NCBI GenBank assembly: GCA_938004375.1
Contig: CALKWH010000058.1
Coordinates: 1 to 20,316, forward strand
Direction: 5' to 3'
Source of the DNA: an uncultured Pseudomonadota bacterium
GTDB taxonomy: Bacteria > Myxococcota_A > Polyangia > HGW-17
Length of the DNA: 20,316 bases
In this document: positions 6,215-12,503 of the stretch, one piece after another
How positions within the stretch are numbered: the first letter of the stretch is position 1
How the letters are laid out: each line of letters begins with the position of its first letter
Program-made: the position numbers and the translations under genes
Notes under the pieces: generated by a model
Told to the model about the DNA's origin: nothing
The model's input: only the letters and a program-made list of their open reading frames with translations
Database searches by the model: none

Positions 6215-6973
6215 ATGTATCGATTTTCCATTCTTGTCATCATTTTCTTCGGGACATCCATGCCCATTGCCCATGCGGCCGTCAAGCTCGACTGCGAACC
6301 GTGGGCGCAGGACTGCCCCTCGGACATGGCCTGCTTTCCGACGCCCGAGGAGACCTATGATTGTTTCCCGTCCGACGGCATTCAGACCGGGGGTGCCTGT
6401 GACTCGAACATGGAGACCTGGGAGTCCCTGCCCTGCGAGGACGGCGCCATCTGTCTGCAAATCACCGATGACCCCTCCGACGGGCAGTGTCTGGCCTTCT
6501 GCACCGCCGACGTGCCCTGCGAGGGCGCCGTCGAATGCGTGATCCCCGTCTTCTCGGACGTCCCCGACCTGGGGGTGTGCCCACCGCCTTGCACCGATCA
6601 GGACGCCGACGGCGCCTGCGCGGACGTGGACTGCGACGATATGGACCCCGCGTCCTTCCCCGGCGCCGAAGAAATCTGTGACGACGGCCGCGACAACGAC
6701 TGCGACGGCGACCTGGACGCCCTCGACGACGCCTGCGGCGGCGACGATCCGGACGCCGGGGTGGACGGCGGGGACGCCGAGACCGACGCCGACGCGACCA
6801 CGGACGCGGGCGCCGACGCGACCACCGATCCCCCGACGAAGAAGAAGGACTCCTTCGCCTGCCGCGCAGCGGGCGGTCTCTCGACGGACTCCCTGCCCAC
6901 CACGGGATGGCTGTTCGCCCTCGCCCTGATGCTCCCGGCCCTGCGTCGCCGCCGGAACCGCCGGAATTATTGA
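6215..6973 (+). CDS. Secreted Cys/Asp-rich protein with MopE-like motifs and MYXO-CTERM-like tail
   Basis: The 252-residue protein begins with a Sec signal peptide (MYRFSILVIIFF..., probable cleavage after AHA at 19-21). Residues 27-126 hold about a dozen cysteines. Residues 127-174 are an Asp/Cys block (DQDADG..., GAEEICDDGRDNDCDGD) matching the MopE-type putative metal-binding repeat common in deltaproteobacterial surface proteins. A low-complexity Asp/Thr/Ala spacer (177-206) follows. The end resembles the MYXO-CTERM sorting signal: Cys216, a hydrophobic helix (about 231-243) and an Arg cluster RRRRNRR. Known family behaviour suggests cleavage at the Cys and surface anchoring. I chose the ATG at 6215, not an in-frame ATG at 6161, because of the Shine-Dalgarno AGGAGAGG (6202-6209) and the signal peptide position. 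Its last 7 nt overlap the convergent gene. The ligand is unknown. Confidence 0.85.
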   Translation: MYRFSILVIIFFGTSMPIAHAAVKLDCEPWAQDCPSDMACFPTPEETYDCFPSDGIQTGGACDSNMETWESLPCEDGAICLQITDDPSDGQCLAFCTADVPCEGAVECVIPVFSDVPDLGVCPPPCTDQDADGACADVDCDDMDPASFPGAEEICDDGRDNDCDGDLDALDDACGGDDPDAGVDGGDAETDADATTDAGADATTDPPTKKKDSFACRAAGGLSTDSLPTTGWLFALALMLPALRRRRNRRNY

Positions 6974-7227
6974 TTAATATTTGATAACAAAGAACCCAGC
7001 AGGGACTCGGCGTCCGCGCGCAGGCCGGCGGGGACCGTCCAGGTCACGTGGGAAGAGCCGGGGGCCGAGCTCTGCACGCCCAGGTGATCGTACCCCTCGA
7101 GGATGAAGCGGGCGGCGGCCACCTGGCGGCGCGGCAGGAAAAAATGCAGACGCACCAGCCCTTCGGCCGCGGTGTCCACGGTATAGGCGGCGCGCTGCGG
7201 GGCTCGGTCCGAAGGGGCGTTGGTCAC
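6967..7227 (-). CDS. DUF4911-like small protein
   Basis: The 86-residue protein resembles the short DUF4911 family found mainly in deltaproteobacteria, whose function is unknown. The core is LVRLHFFLPRRQVAAARFIL (24-43), then EGYDHLGVQSS and a V-x-W-x-V-P segment. The typical family pattern is a strand, a helix ending in FILEGYD, and two strands before a C-terminal helix. The GTG at 7227 overlaps the thyX stop by 4 nt (GTGA) and has Shine-Dalgarno GGAGGG (7233-7238, spacing 5), so it is translationally coupled as the last gene of the operon. Its 3' end overlaps the convergent secreted-protein gene by 7 bp, leaving no room for an intergenic terminator. Family assignment is by recalled pattern and is moderately certain. 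Confidence 0.75.
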   Translation of the reverse strand: MTNAPSDRAPQRAAYTVDTAAEGLVRLHFFLPRRQVAAARFILEGYDHLGVQSSAPGSSHVTWTVPAGLRADAESLLGSLLSNINQ

Positions 7228-8561
7228 GGGGTCCCTCCGGTCCAGGCGTCCTTGCCCGCCAGCAGCGCGCCGGTGTGCGGCGCGTGAACGCGCACGGCCG
7301 CGGACAGGGCGGCGGCGAACGCGCGGATGTCCCACTGGGCATGGGCGTCCTCGCGCAGCCGGGAGAAGTGCACCAACTCGCGCAGGTTGGCCGTCCAGGT
7401 CAGGCGCCGTCGGTGCCCGGACAACAATGCGTACTGGCCACCGGGACCGGAGACAAGCGCGCAGGTGGCCTCGGCCAGGGCGACGTGCGACCGGGCGCGG
7501 TCGAGGTGGGCGGCCGCCACCGACGCCGGGTGCGTGAACCCCAGCCGCGGGTCGTACGCGGCGGTCGTGATCCCGGCCAACCGGTGACGCTTGAGCTGGG
7601 CGTAGGCGGCCCCCGAGAGCACCCACTCCCAGGTCAGATGCACGTGCTCGAGGGGGCGCGGCGCAGGGTCGTGGGCGGTCATGCCGCCGGTGAGCCGGGC
7701 GAAGGCCTCGGCGCGACCCGCCGCAGGCAGCGCGCGGGCCCCGGCGAGGGCGGCGGCGAAAGGCGCTCCGGCCCGTACGGCGGCGTGGGCCAGCACCAGG
7801 GCGTCCCAGTCGTCGGGCGCAGTACATAAATCCAGGCGACCCAGCGGCCGGCCCCCATACGCGACGTTCTCTTCCAGGTCCGCCTCTTCGGACGCCAGCA
7901 GCGTCCACGGGGCGGCCTCCTCCCGGCGGCACCACTCCGACGGTTCGACGTAGCGGATCAGTGACGGCACCACGGGCTTCAGGCGCTCATGGAGCAGCCG
8001 CCCCAGCTCCCGCGCCTCGGCGAACGGAGACGCGGCCAGCCGCAGCACCAGGTGCTCGGCCGTGCGGGCGTTGCACGACAGCCCCACCTGCCCGGTGACC
8101 GCCAGGGGCAGGTAGTAGCGCGCGTCCTCGGCCTCCACCCCGGCGGCCAACAGATCCTTGTAGAAAGCGACGGACGCCGCGTGCAGTTGCGTGAGTTCCT
8201 GACGATGTTCCGCCCATTCGGCGGGCAGGTGCCAGTCGGAGTCGAGCTTGACGTACCGCTGGCTCTTCTCGGTGTAGGACGCGAGCCGGTGTTTCTCCAG
8301 CTCCTCCAGGGCCAGGCGCGACAGATCTTCTATGTCAATGTTGAAAAATGCGTGTTCGGCGATGGACGCGTGGCCCATGTCGTACACGATGCTCTCGTTG
8401 CTGCGCCGGGCCTTCTCGACGTTGGCCCGGGCGTCCCGGCGCAGCAGGTCCAGGGTCTTCTCGGAGCGGCTCACGCGGGCGTAGGCGGCGGTGAGCACTT
8501 CGGGGGTGCGCACGGGATCGTCGGTGGTCTCCACGTTGAAGCCGGACAGCGTGACTCGCAT
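7224..8561 (-). CDS. thyX: Double-length FAD-dependent thymidylate synthase
   Basis: ThyX methylates dUMP to dTMP using methylene-tetrahydrofolate and FAD. The 445-residue product is about twice the usual length and shows two ThyX-like halves. The first half has HASIAEH (64-70), KHRLASYTEKSQRY (90-103; family RHRxxSxNExSxRY, with Lys replacing the first Arg and Thr replacing Asn) and NAR...R (164-184). The second half has QLKRHRLAG (322-330) with an RHR triplet but no S-x-R-Y. It also has TANLREL.HF..LR (390-403) and AQWDIR (408-413), the better copy of the distal motif. Each half seems to keep the part the other has lost, so a composite active site is likely. The Shine-Dalgarno TAGGAG overlaps the rlpA-like stop. 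No thyA is visible in the window. Confidence 0.88.
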   Translation of the reverse strand: MRVTLSGFNVETTDDPVRTPEVLTAAYARVSRSEKTLDLLRRDARANVEKARRSNESIVYDMGHASIAEHAFFNIDIEDLSRLALEELEKHRLASYTEKSQRYVKLDSDWHLPAEWAEHRQELTQLHAASVAFYKDLLAAGVEAEDARYYLPLAVTGQVGLSCNARTAEHLVLRLAASPFAEARELGRLLHERLKPVVPSLIRYVEPSEWCRREEAAPWTLLASEEADLEENVAYGGRPLGRLDLCTAPDDWDALVLAHAAVRAGAPFAAALAGARALPAAGRAEAFARLTGGMTAHDPAPRPLEHVHLTWEWVLSGAAYAQLKRHRLAGITTAAYDPRLGFTHPASVAAAHLDRARSHVALAEATCALVSGPGGQYALLSGHRRRLTWTANLRELVHFSRLREDAHAQWDIRAFAAALSAAVRVHAPHTGALLAGKDAWTGGTP

Positions 8562-8570
8562 GGGGGACTC

Positions 8571-8945
8571 CTACCGCCGCCGCGACTTGGGGCGGGGCTT
8601 GCGCGGGGGCGCTTCTTTCACGACCTCGAGGCGCACGGTGATCACCCCGCGCGCCAGCGGGGCCAGCCGGGCGAAGCCCGCGGGCGTCAGGTCGATGACC
8701 CGCCCGCGGATGTAGGGCCCGCGGTCGGTGATGCGCACGTCCACGTGCTTGCCCGACTTCACCTCGGTCACGCGCACGATCGTCCCGAACGGGAGCGTGC
8801 GGTGGGCGGCGGTCAGCGCCCGGGGGTTCACCCGCTCCCCCGACGCGGTCCGGCCGCCGCGGCTGCCGTAGTACGAGGCCTTCCCCGTCTCGGTGTGGGC
8901 GCACGAGGAGGCAAGCGCCAGGACCAGCAGGAGCTCAAGCACCAC
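8571..8945 (-). CDS. rlpA: RlpA-like septal ring lytic transglycosylase, lipoprotein
   Basis: The 124-residue product is a short RlpA: a lipoprotein signal (hydrophobic VLELLLVLALASSC with Cys15 as the probable lipidated residue) followed by one double-psi beta-barrel domain. Diagnostic segments are GKASYYGSRGGRTASGE (21-37), LTAAHRTLPFGT (44-55), VRITDRGPY (70-78) and GRVIDLTPAGF (81-91). Some RlpA proteins cleave denuded glycan strands at the septum. There is no C-terminal SPOR domain, only a basic Pro/Arg/Lys tail (about 112-124), so septal targeting by SPOR is absent. The start is a GTG at 8945 with Shine-Dalgarno AAGGAGG (8955-8961), overlapping the preceding gene by 11 nt. It lies in the ten-gene operon between the lipid genes and thyX. 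Confidence 0.9.
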   Translation of the reverse strand: MVLELLLVLALASSCAHTETGKASYYGSRGGRTASGERVNPRALTAAHRTLPFGTIVRVTEVKSGKHVDVRITDRGPYIRGRVIDLTPAGFARLAPLARGVITVRLEVVKEAPPRKPRPKSRRR

Positions 8946-10281
8946 GGGACACCGCCTCCTTGCGCTCCCGACGCAGGCGCGCGAGCAGCTGGACGTGCTG
9001 GACCGACAGGATGAGGGCGGCGATCATGGCGGAGGCAAAGATGAAATAGGCGCCCACCCACAGGACGTTGGCCAACCCCATCAACATGAACGCGAACAGG
9101 TGGAAGTCCCGCTTGGTCAGGTACTTCAATTTGTTGAGCACCCGCCCCACGAGTCCGCCGCCGGGCTTGTCCGGGGAGCCCAGTTGATAATCCTGGTTGT
9201 TCCCGGTGCCTGCGACCTTGATTAAATAATAATACATGACCATGTTGGCGATCCACTGGCCCACGAAGGCGCCCACGCCCATCCAGATATAATGCACTTG
9301 GCCTGTATACTGGTACGACCAGGCCGCCACGCCGGCGAAGAACAGGCAGTTGCAGATGTCGTCGAAGATGGTGTCCAGCCAGTCGCCCAGGTGGGAGTAC
9401 TGGAACTTCACGCGGGCGATCTCGCCGTCGCAGCCGTCGTAGACCGAGCACGCCTGGATCAGCAGGCCCCCCAGGGCGCCCGAGAGCCACAGGTTCCAGC
9501 CCAGCACCGGGTGCCCCAGGAAGAGCACCAGGGCGGCGGCCACCGCGAACCCGGCGTTGAGCACGGTCAACTGGTTGGGCGTCAGGTGGGTGCGCGCCAG
9601 CAGGCGGCTCACCGGCAGGGAGAGCGGACGGTTGAAGGTGCGCGCCACCAGGCCGTCCTGGGGCTTGCGCAGGCTGTGGAAGAGCAGGCGCTCGGCGTCG
9701 CGCACGTCGCGCCGGTCGCGGATGCGGCGGAAGAAACCGCCCGCGGACGGGCGGCGCTGGCTCTTGTCCTTGTCGAGGCGGGCGTGGACGAACGAGACGT
9801 CCCCGTTCTCGGCGTCGTTGGCCAGGGCCTTGTGCAGCTCCGGACGCGCGGCGGCCGGGAGGAAGGCCACCCCGGTCCATAGCTCCCCGCCGCCCACCTC
9901 GAGGAAGCCGTCCGAGCGAGTGGACCCCTTCTGGCCGTGCTCGGGCCGCCCCAGGACCATGGCCGCCTTCTCGGCGCCCTTCACGAGCGTCAAAAGCTGC
10001 TTGTGCACCACGGCGTCGGCGCGGATCCAGAGCACGCCGGCGGCCGGGAACTCGGGCAGCTCGCGCACGGCCTGCACGACGGTGCCCTCGAGGCCCAGCA
10101 CCCGCCCTACCGGCTTGTAGTGGCCCCGGGGATCGTAAATATAAATTTGATGTATCCCCGCGTGATGCAGGCCAAGCACGTGCCGCTCCACGAGGTCCAG
10201 ACCGCCACACCGCAGGCGAAGCAGGTCCGGGTTGGACTGCAGGCTGCCGGTCTGGAGGATCGCACAGGTCGGTTCAGTCAT
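8935..10281 (-). CDS. Nucleotidyltransferase-like/CDP-alcohol phosphatidyltransferase fusion
   Basis: The 448-residue protein has the architecture of bifunctional inositol-1-phosphate cytidylyltransferase/phosphotransferase (IPCT-DIPPS-like) proteins. Residues 1-180 resemble an NTP-transferase fold (CAILQTGS; ERHVLGLHHAGIHQIYIYD; a DAD-like RADA at 87-90) but lack the G-x-G-x-R nucleotide signature. A linker with SLRKPQDGLVARTFNRPLS (203-221) precedes the membrane domain. There the CDP-alcohol transferase signature D-x2-DG-x2-AR-x8-G-x3-D-x3-D is complete: Asp282, Asp285, Gly286, Ala289, Arg290, Gly299, Asp303 and Asp307. About five or six TM helices follow. It should transfer a phospho-alcohol from CDP-alcohol to an acceptor in the inner membrane; the substrate is unknown. 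Shine-Dalgarno AGGAG (spacing 7-8) precedes the ATG, and the start overlaps the previous gene by 8 nt. Confidence 0.85.
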   Translation of the reverse strand: MTEPTCAILQTGSLQSNPDLLRLRCGGLDLVERHVLGLHHAGIHQIYIYDPRGHYKPVGRVLGLEGTVVQAVRELPEFPAAGVLWIRADAVVHKQLLTLVKGAEKAAMVLGRPEHGQKGSTRSDGFLEVGGGELWTGVAFLPAAARPELHKALANDAENGDVSFVHARLDKDKSQRRPSAGGFFRRIRDRRDVRDAERLLFHSLRKPQDGLVARTFNRPLSLPVSRLLARTHLTPNQLTVLNAGFAVAAALVLFLGHPVLGWNLWLSGALGGLLIQACSVYDGCDGEIARVKFQYSHLGDWLDTIFDDICNCLFFAGVAAWSYQYTGQVHYIWMGVGAFVGQWIANMVMYYYLIKVAGTGNNQDYQLGSPDKPGGGLVGRVLNKLKYLTKRDFHLFAFMLMGLANVLWVGAYFIFASAMIAALILSVQHVQLLARLRRERKEAVSRGA

Positions 10282-10918
10282 GGGTTCTCTCCTGCGGGGG
10301 CAGCTTCTTCAGCATGAGGTAGCCCTCGCGGATGCGGAACAGGGCGGTCAGGTGTCCGAGCACGGCGAACACGACCAGCAGCCACTCCACCGGCGTGAAG
10401 CGCCACCACACGGGATAGCCCGCGGCCCCGGCGCCGAGCTGGACGAACGGGATCAAGATCAACAGTACGTGGCGCTCGGCGCGGCCCAGCACGCCGGCCT
10501 CCACGCGTCCGCCGCCCGAGGCCTGGCTCTGGCTGCCCAGAAAACTCACCAGGAGCGTGGCCACGATGGCCAGGTGGGCCAGCAACGGGTCCGCGTAGGG
10601 CGAGAAGCCGATCCCCGTGAGGATGGCCACGTCGGTGTAGCGGTCCACCACGCAGTCGAGGAAGTCGCCCAGGGGGGACATTTTATGATGATGGCGCGCC
10701 AGGTGCCCGTCGAGGAGGTCCAGCACGCCGTTGAGCACGGTGAGCAGGCTCGCCGCCACCAGCATCCCCCAGCCCCAGCCCGAGAACGCCCACGCCACGC
10801 CCGCCAGCAGCCCGGGGATCAGGCTCCAGAAGGTGACCGTGTTGGGGTGCGTGTTCGCCAGGCGCGCGCCCAGAGGGCGCAGGAGGCGTTCTTTGAGCGG
10901 ACGGAACAGGTGCAGCAT
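10274..10918 (-). CDS. CDP-alcohol phosphatidyltransferase (second of three)
   Basis: The 214-residue integral membrane enzyme carries the complete signature: Asp67, Asp70, Gly71, Ala74, Arg75, Gly84, Asp88 and Asp92. About six hydrophobic helices are visible. A later GGGRVEAGVLGRAERHVLL segment recalls the G-x-x-x-R-x-E-R element of archaetidylinositol- and phosphatidylinositol-phosphate synthases, so a phospho-inositol or glycerol-phosphate acceptor is plausible. The substrate is not proved. The enzyme would act at the cytoplasmic membrane using a CDP-lipid. It overlaps the downstream fusion gene by 8 nt and lies 12 nt after the two-TM protein gene. It is not an obvious pgsA or pssA orthologue by motif alone. 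Confidence 0.87.
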   Translation of the reverse strand: MLHLFRPLKERLLRPLGARLANTHPNTVTFWSLIPGLLAGVAWAFSGWGWGMLVAASLLTVLNGVLDLLDGHLARHHHKMSPLGDFLDCVVDRYTDVAILTGIGFSPYADPLLAHLAIVATLLVSFLGSQSQASGGGRVEAGVLGRAERHVLLILIPFVQLGAGAAGYPVWWRFTPVEWLLVVFAVLGHLTALFRIREGYLMLKKLPPQERTHD

Positions 10919-10930
10919 CGACTTTTGACC

Positions 10931-11200
10931 CTACAACTTCGACGCCCAGGCGGTCCACAGGCGATGGGTGGCCAGGAACAGGGACCCGGCGATGATCACC
11001 AGCGCGGTGGCCCAGCCCAGCAGGCGGTCCGACAGGTCCACGCGGGCGGCGCCGGTCGCGCGCCGAAACGCCCGGACGTCGCGCACGACGCGGTAGATGA
11101 AGATGGCCGCGATCACGGGCAGCGAAGACCATAGAAACACGGCGAACCCGGTGGTCATCCACCCCGCGCCGTGGTGGTTCCCGGCGACCAGGTCAAACAT
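10931..11200 (-). CDS. Small two-TM membrane protein
   Basis: I do not recognise a family for this 89-residue protein. Two hydrophobic helices (about 16-37 and 60-80) are separated by a basic, mostly polar loop (YRVVRDVRAFRRATGAARVD), which should lie in the cytoplasm under the positive-inside rule, leaving both termini periplasmic. The ATG at 11200 has Shine-Dalgarno GGAGG (11207-11211, spacing 6) and overlaps the upstream CDP-alcohol transferase by 8 nt, so it is coupled. Position between two phospholipid-type transferases suggests an accessory or scaffold subunit; this is inference from context only. Confidence 0.8.
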   Translation of the reverse strand: MFDLVAGNHHGAGWMTTGFAVFLWSSLPVIAAIFIYRVVRDVRAFRRATGAARVDLSDRLLGWATALVIIAGSLFLATHRLWTAWASKL

Positions 11201-11735
11201 GATCGGCCTCCGGCTCCCGCGGGAGCGTGAGGATGCGCCAGTAATCGTGGACGACCACGAAGGCGGTCAGGATCGTCATGGACCAGATGCAGGTCTCGAC
11301 GTAAAAGTCCAGCAACACGCCCACGAGCACGAAGAACGTGGCCCCGCCGAGGGACTCGGACGCGAAGGAGCGGAAGTTGGTCACGCGACCCACGCGGCGG
11401 ATGTGGATCACGCGGCCCAGGGCGTTCACCACGCCCACCCCCAGGAACGCCGCCACCGGCACGACGTCCACGTAGCCGGTGGCCGCGGCCGTCACCAGGG
11501 TGACCAGGAACAGGCCGGCGTCGGAGATTGCGTCGAGCATCTCGCCGAAGGGGCCGGCGCATTGGAAATACCGGGCGATGGAGCCGTCGATCAGGTCGAT
11601 TACCCCGCTGTAGATCAGCAGCACCAGGGCCAGCACCACCCGGTGCGTGGCCATGGCCCACGCCACCACCGGCAGCACGAGCAGCCGCGTCGAGGTGACG
11701 GCATTGGCGGGGTTCAATATTTTACCGAAGGTCAC
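11193..11735 (-). CDS. CDP-alcohol phosphatidyltransferase (first of three)
   Basis: The 180-residue membrane protein opens with ILNPANAVTSTRLLVLPVVA (6-25), the N-P-x-N-x-x-T-x-x-R pattern typical of PgsA/PssA-like enzymes. It carries the full signature: Asp47, Asp50, Gly51, Ala54, Arg55, Gly64, Asp68 and Asp72. Four to six TM helices follow. The likely reaction is transfer of a phosphatidyl or phospho-alcohol group from a CDP-activated donor in the inner membrane. The start is a GTG at 11735 overlapping the stop of the upstream hydrolase gene by 4 nt (GTGA), with GGAGG (11746-11750) 10 nt upstream; longer in-frame starts would run through the hydrolase gene. It is the first of three different members of this superfamily in the operon. 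Confidence 0.88.
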   Translation of the reverse strand: MTFGKILNPANAVTSTRLLVLPVVAWAMATHRVVLALVLLIYSGVIDLIDGSIARYFQCAGPFGEMLDAISDAGLFLVTLVTAAATGYVDVVPVAAFLGVGVVNALGRVIHIRRVGRVTNFRSFASESLGGATFFVLVGVLLDFYVETCIWSMTILTAFVVVHDYWRILTLPREPEADHV

Positions 11736-12499
11736 AGGTCCCACGCCTCCCCGGGCGCGAGCGCCCGGACACGGTCGGCCATCTGGTGGGCCCGCGCGGC
11801 CTCGAGCACGGCGGCGACCGGCTCGTCGAGCGGGGTGCGGGCCATGCGTACGGCCCCCCAGTGGATGGGGACCATCATGCGCGCTCCGGTCTGCAAAAAC
11901 AACTCCCAAGCGGTGGCCGGGTCGATGTGCACGCCTTTCTTCCCGCGGCGCCTCACATAATAGGCCACCTCGCGCATGCCGCCCACGGGCAGCGCGGCGG
12001 CCGCGAGCTGGAACCGGTCGGCCAGCGCGGCGAGCTCGGGGGCGGGGCCGAAGTCCACGTCCCCGGCGGCGAAGAAGGCGTGGACGCCGTCGTCGAACAC
12101 GTACGAGTTCACGCCGGTGTCCTGCCACGGAAAGAAGCGGCCGCGCACGTGGTTCACGGGGACCGCGGTCACGGTGAACGCCCCCAGGGTCAGGCGCCCG
12201 TCCCAGGCCAGCTCCTCCACGGCGGCGAAGCCCAGGTCGCGCACGAAGCGGCCCACCCCCGCGGGCACCACCAGCGTGGCCTCCCGGGGCAGGAGCTTCA
12301 GCGACGGCAGGTGCAGGTGGTCGGCGTGGGCGTGGGAAATGGTGATCGCCGTGAGCGGCGGCAGGGCGGTCACCGGCACGCCCAGCGGGGCCGCGCGCCG
12401 CTTCATCATGATCCGATCGGTGAGCAGCGGGTCCGTCAGGATCGCCGAACCGCCGGACTCGATCAACAACGTGGAGTGTCCCAAAAACGTGCAGCGCAT
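11732..12499 (-). CDS. Metallo-beta-lactamase-fold hydrolase, UlaG/NAPE-PLD-like
   Basis: The 255-residue protein begins with FLGHSTLLIE (5-14) and has the metal-binding HAHADH motif (56-61), a later His117 (PVNHVRGR), an Asp in GDVDF (146-150) and MVPIHWGAVRMARTPLDEP (209-227). The P-x-H-W/F-G-x-x-x-x-x-x-E-P tail is characteristic of the UlaG/NAPE-PLD branch, which includes lactonases and phospholipase D-like phosphodiesterases. Two bound metal ions are expected. The ATG at 12499 follows the epmA stop by 4 nt, and the stop overlaps the next gene by 4 nt; a longer in-frame extension to 12790 would lie inside epmA and is rejected. The lipid-gene neighbourhood favours a phosphodiesterase role, but this is inference. 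Confidence 0.87.
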   Translation of the reverse strand: MRCTFLGHSTLLIESGGSAILTDPLLTDRIMMKRRAAPLGVPVTALPPLTAITISHAHADHLHLPSLKLLPREATLVVPAGVGRFVRDLGFAAVEELAWDGRLTLGAFTVTAVPVNHVRGRFFPWQDTGVNSYVFDDGVHAFFAAGDVDFGPAPELAALADRFQLAAAALPVGGMREVAYYVRRRGKKGVHIDPATAWELFLQTGARMMVPIHWGAVRMARTPLDEPVAAVLEAARAHQMADRVRALAPGEAWDL

Positions 12500-12503
12500 C
12501 TCG

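Noticed and set aside
6049..6327. Minus-strand frame giving alternating Asp-Phe repeats
   Set aside because: The repeat is only the translated TCGAAA microsatellite. There is no Shine-Dalgarno support, and it overlaps the signal-peptide region of the secreted protein.
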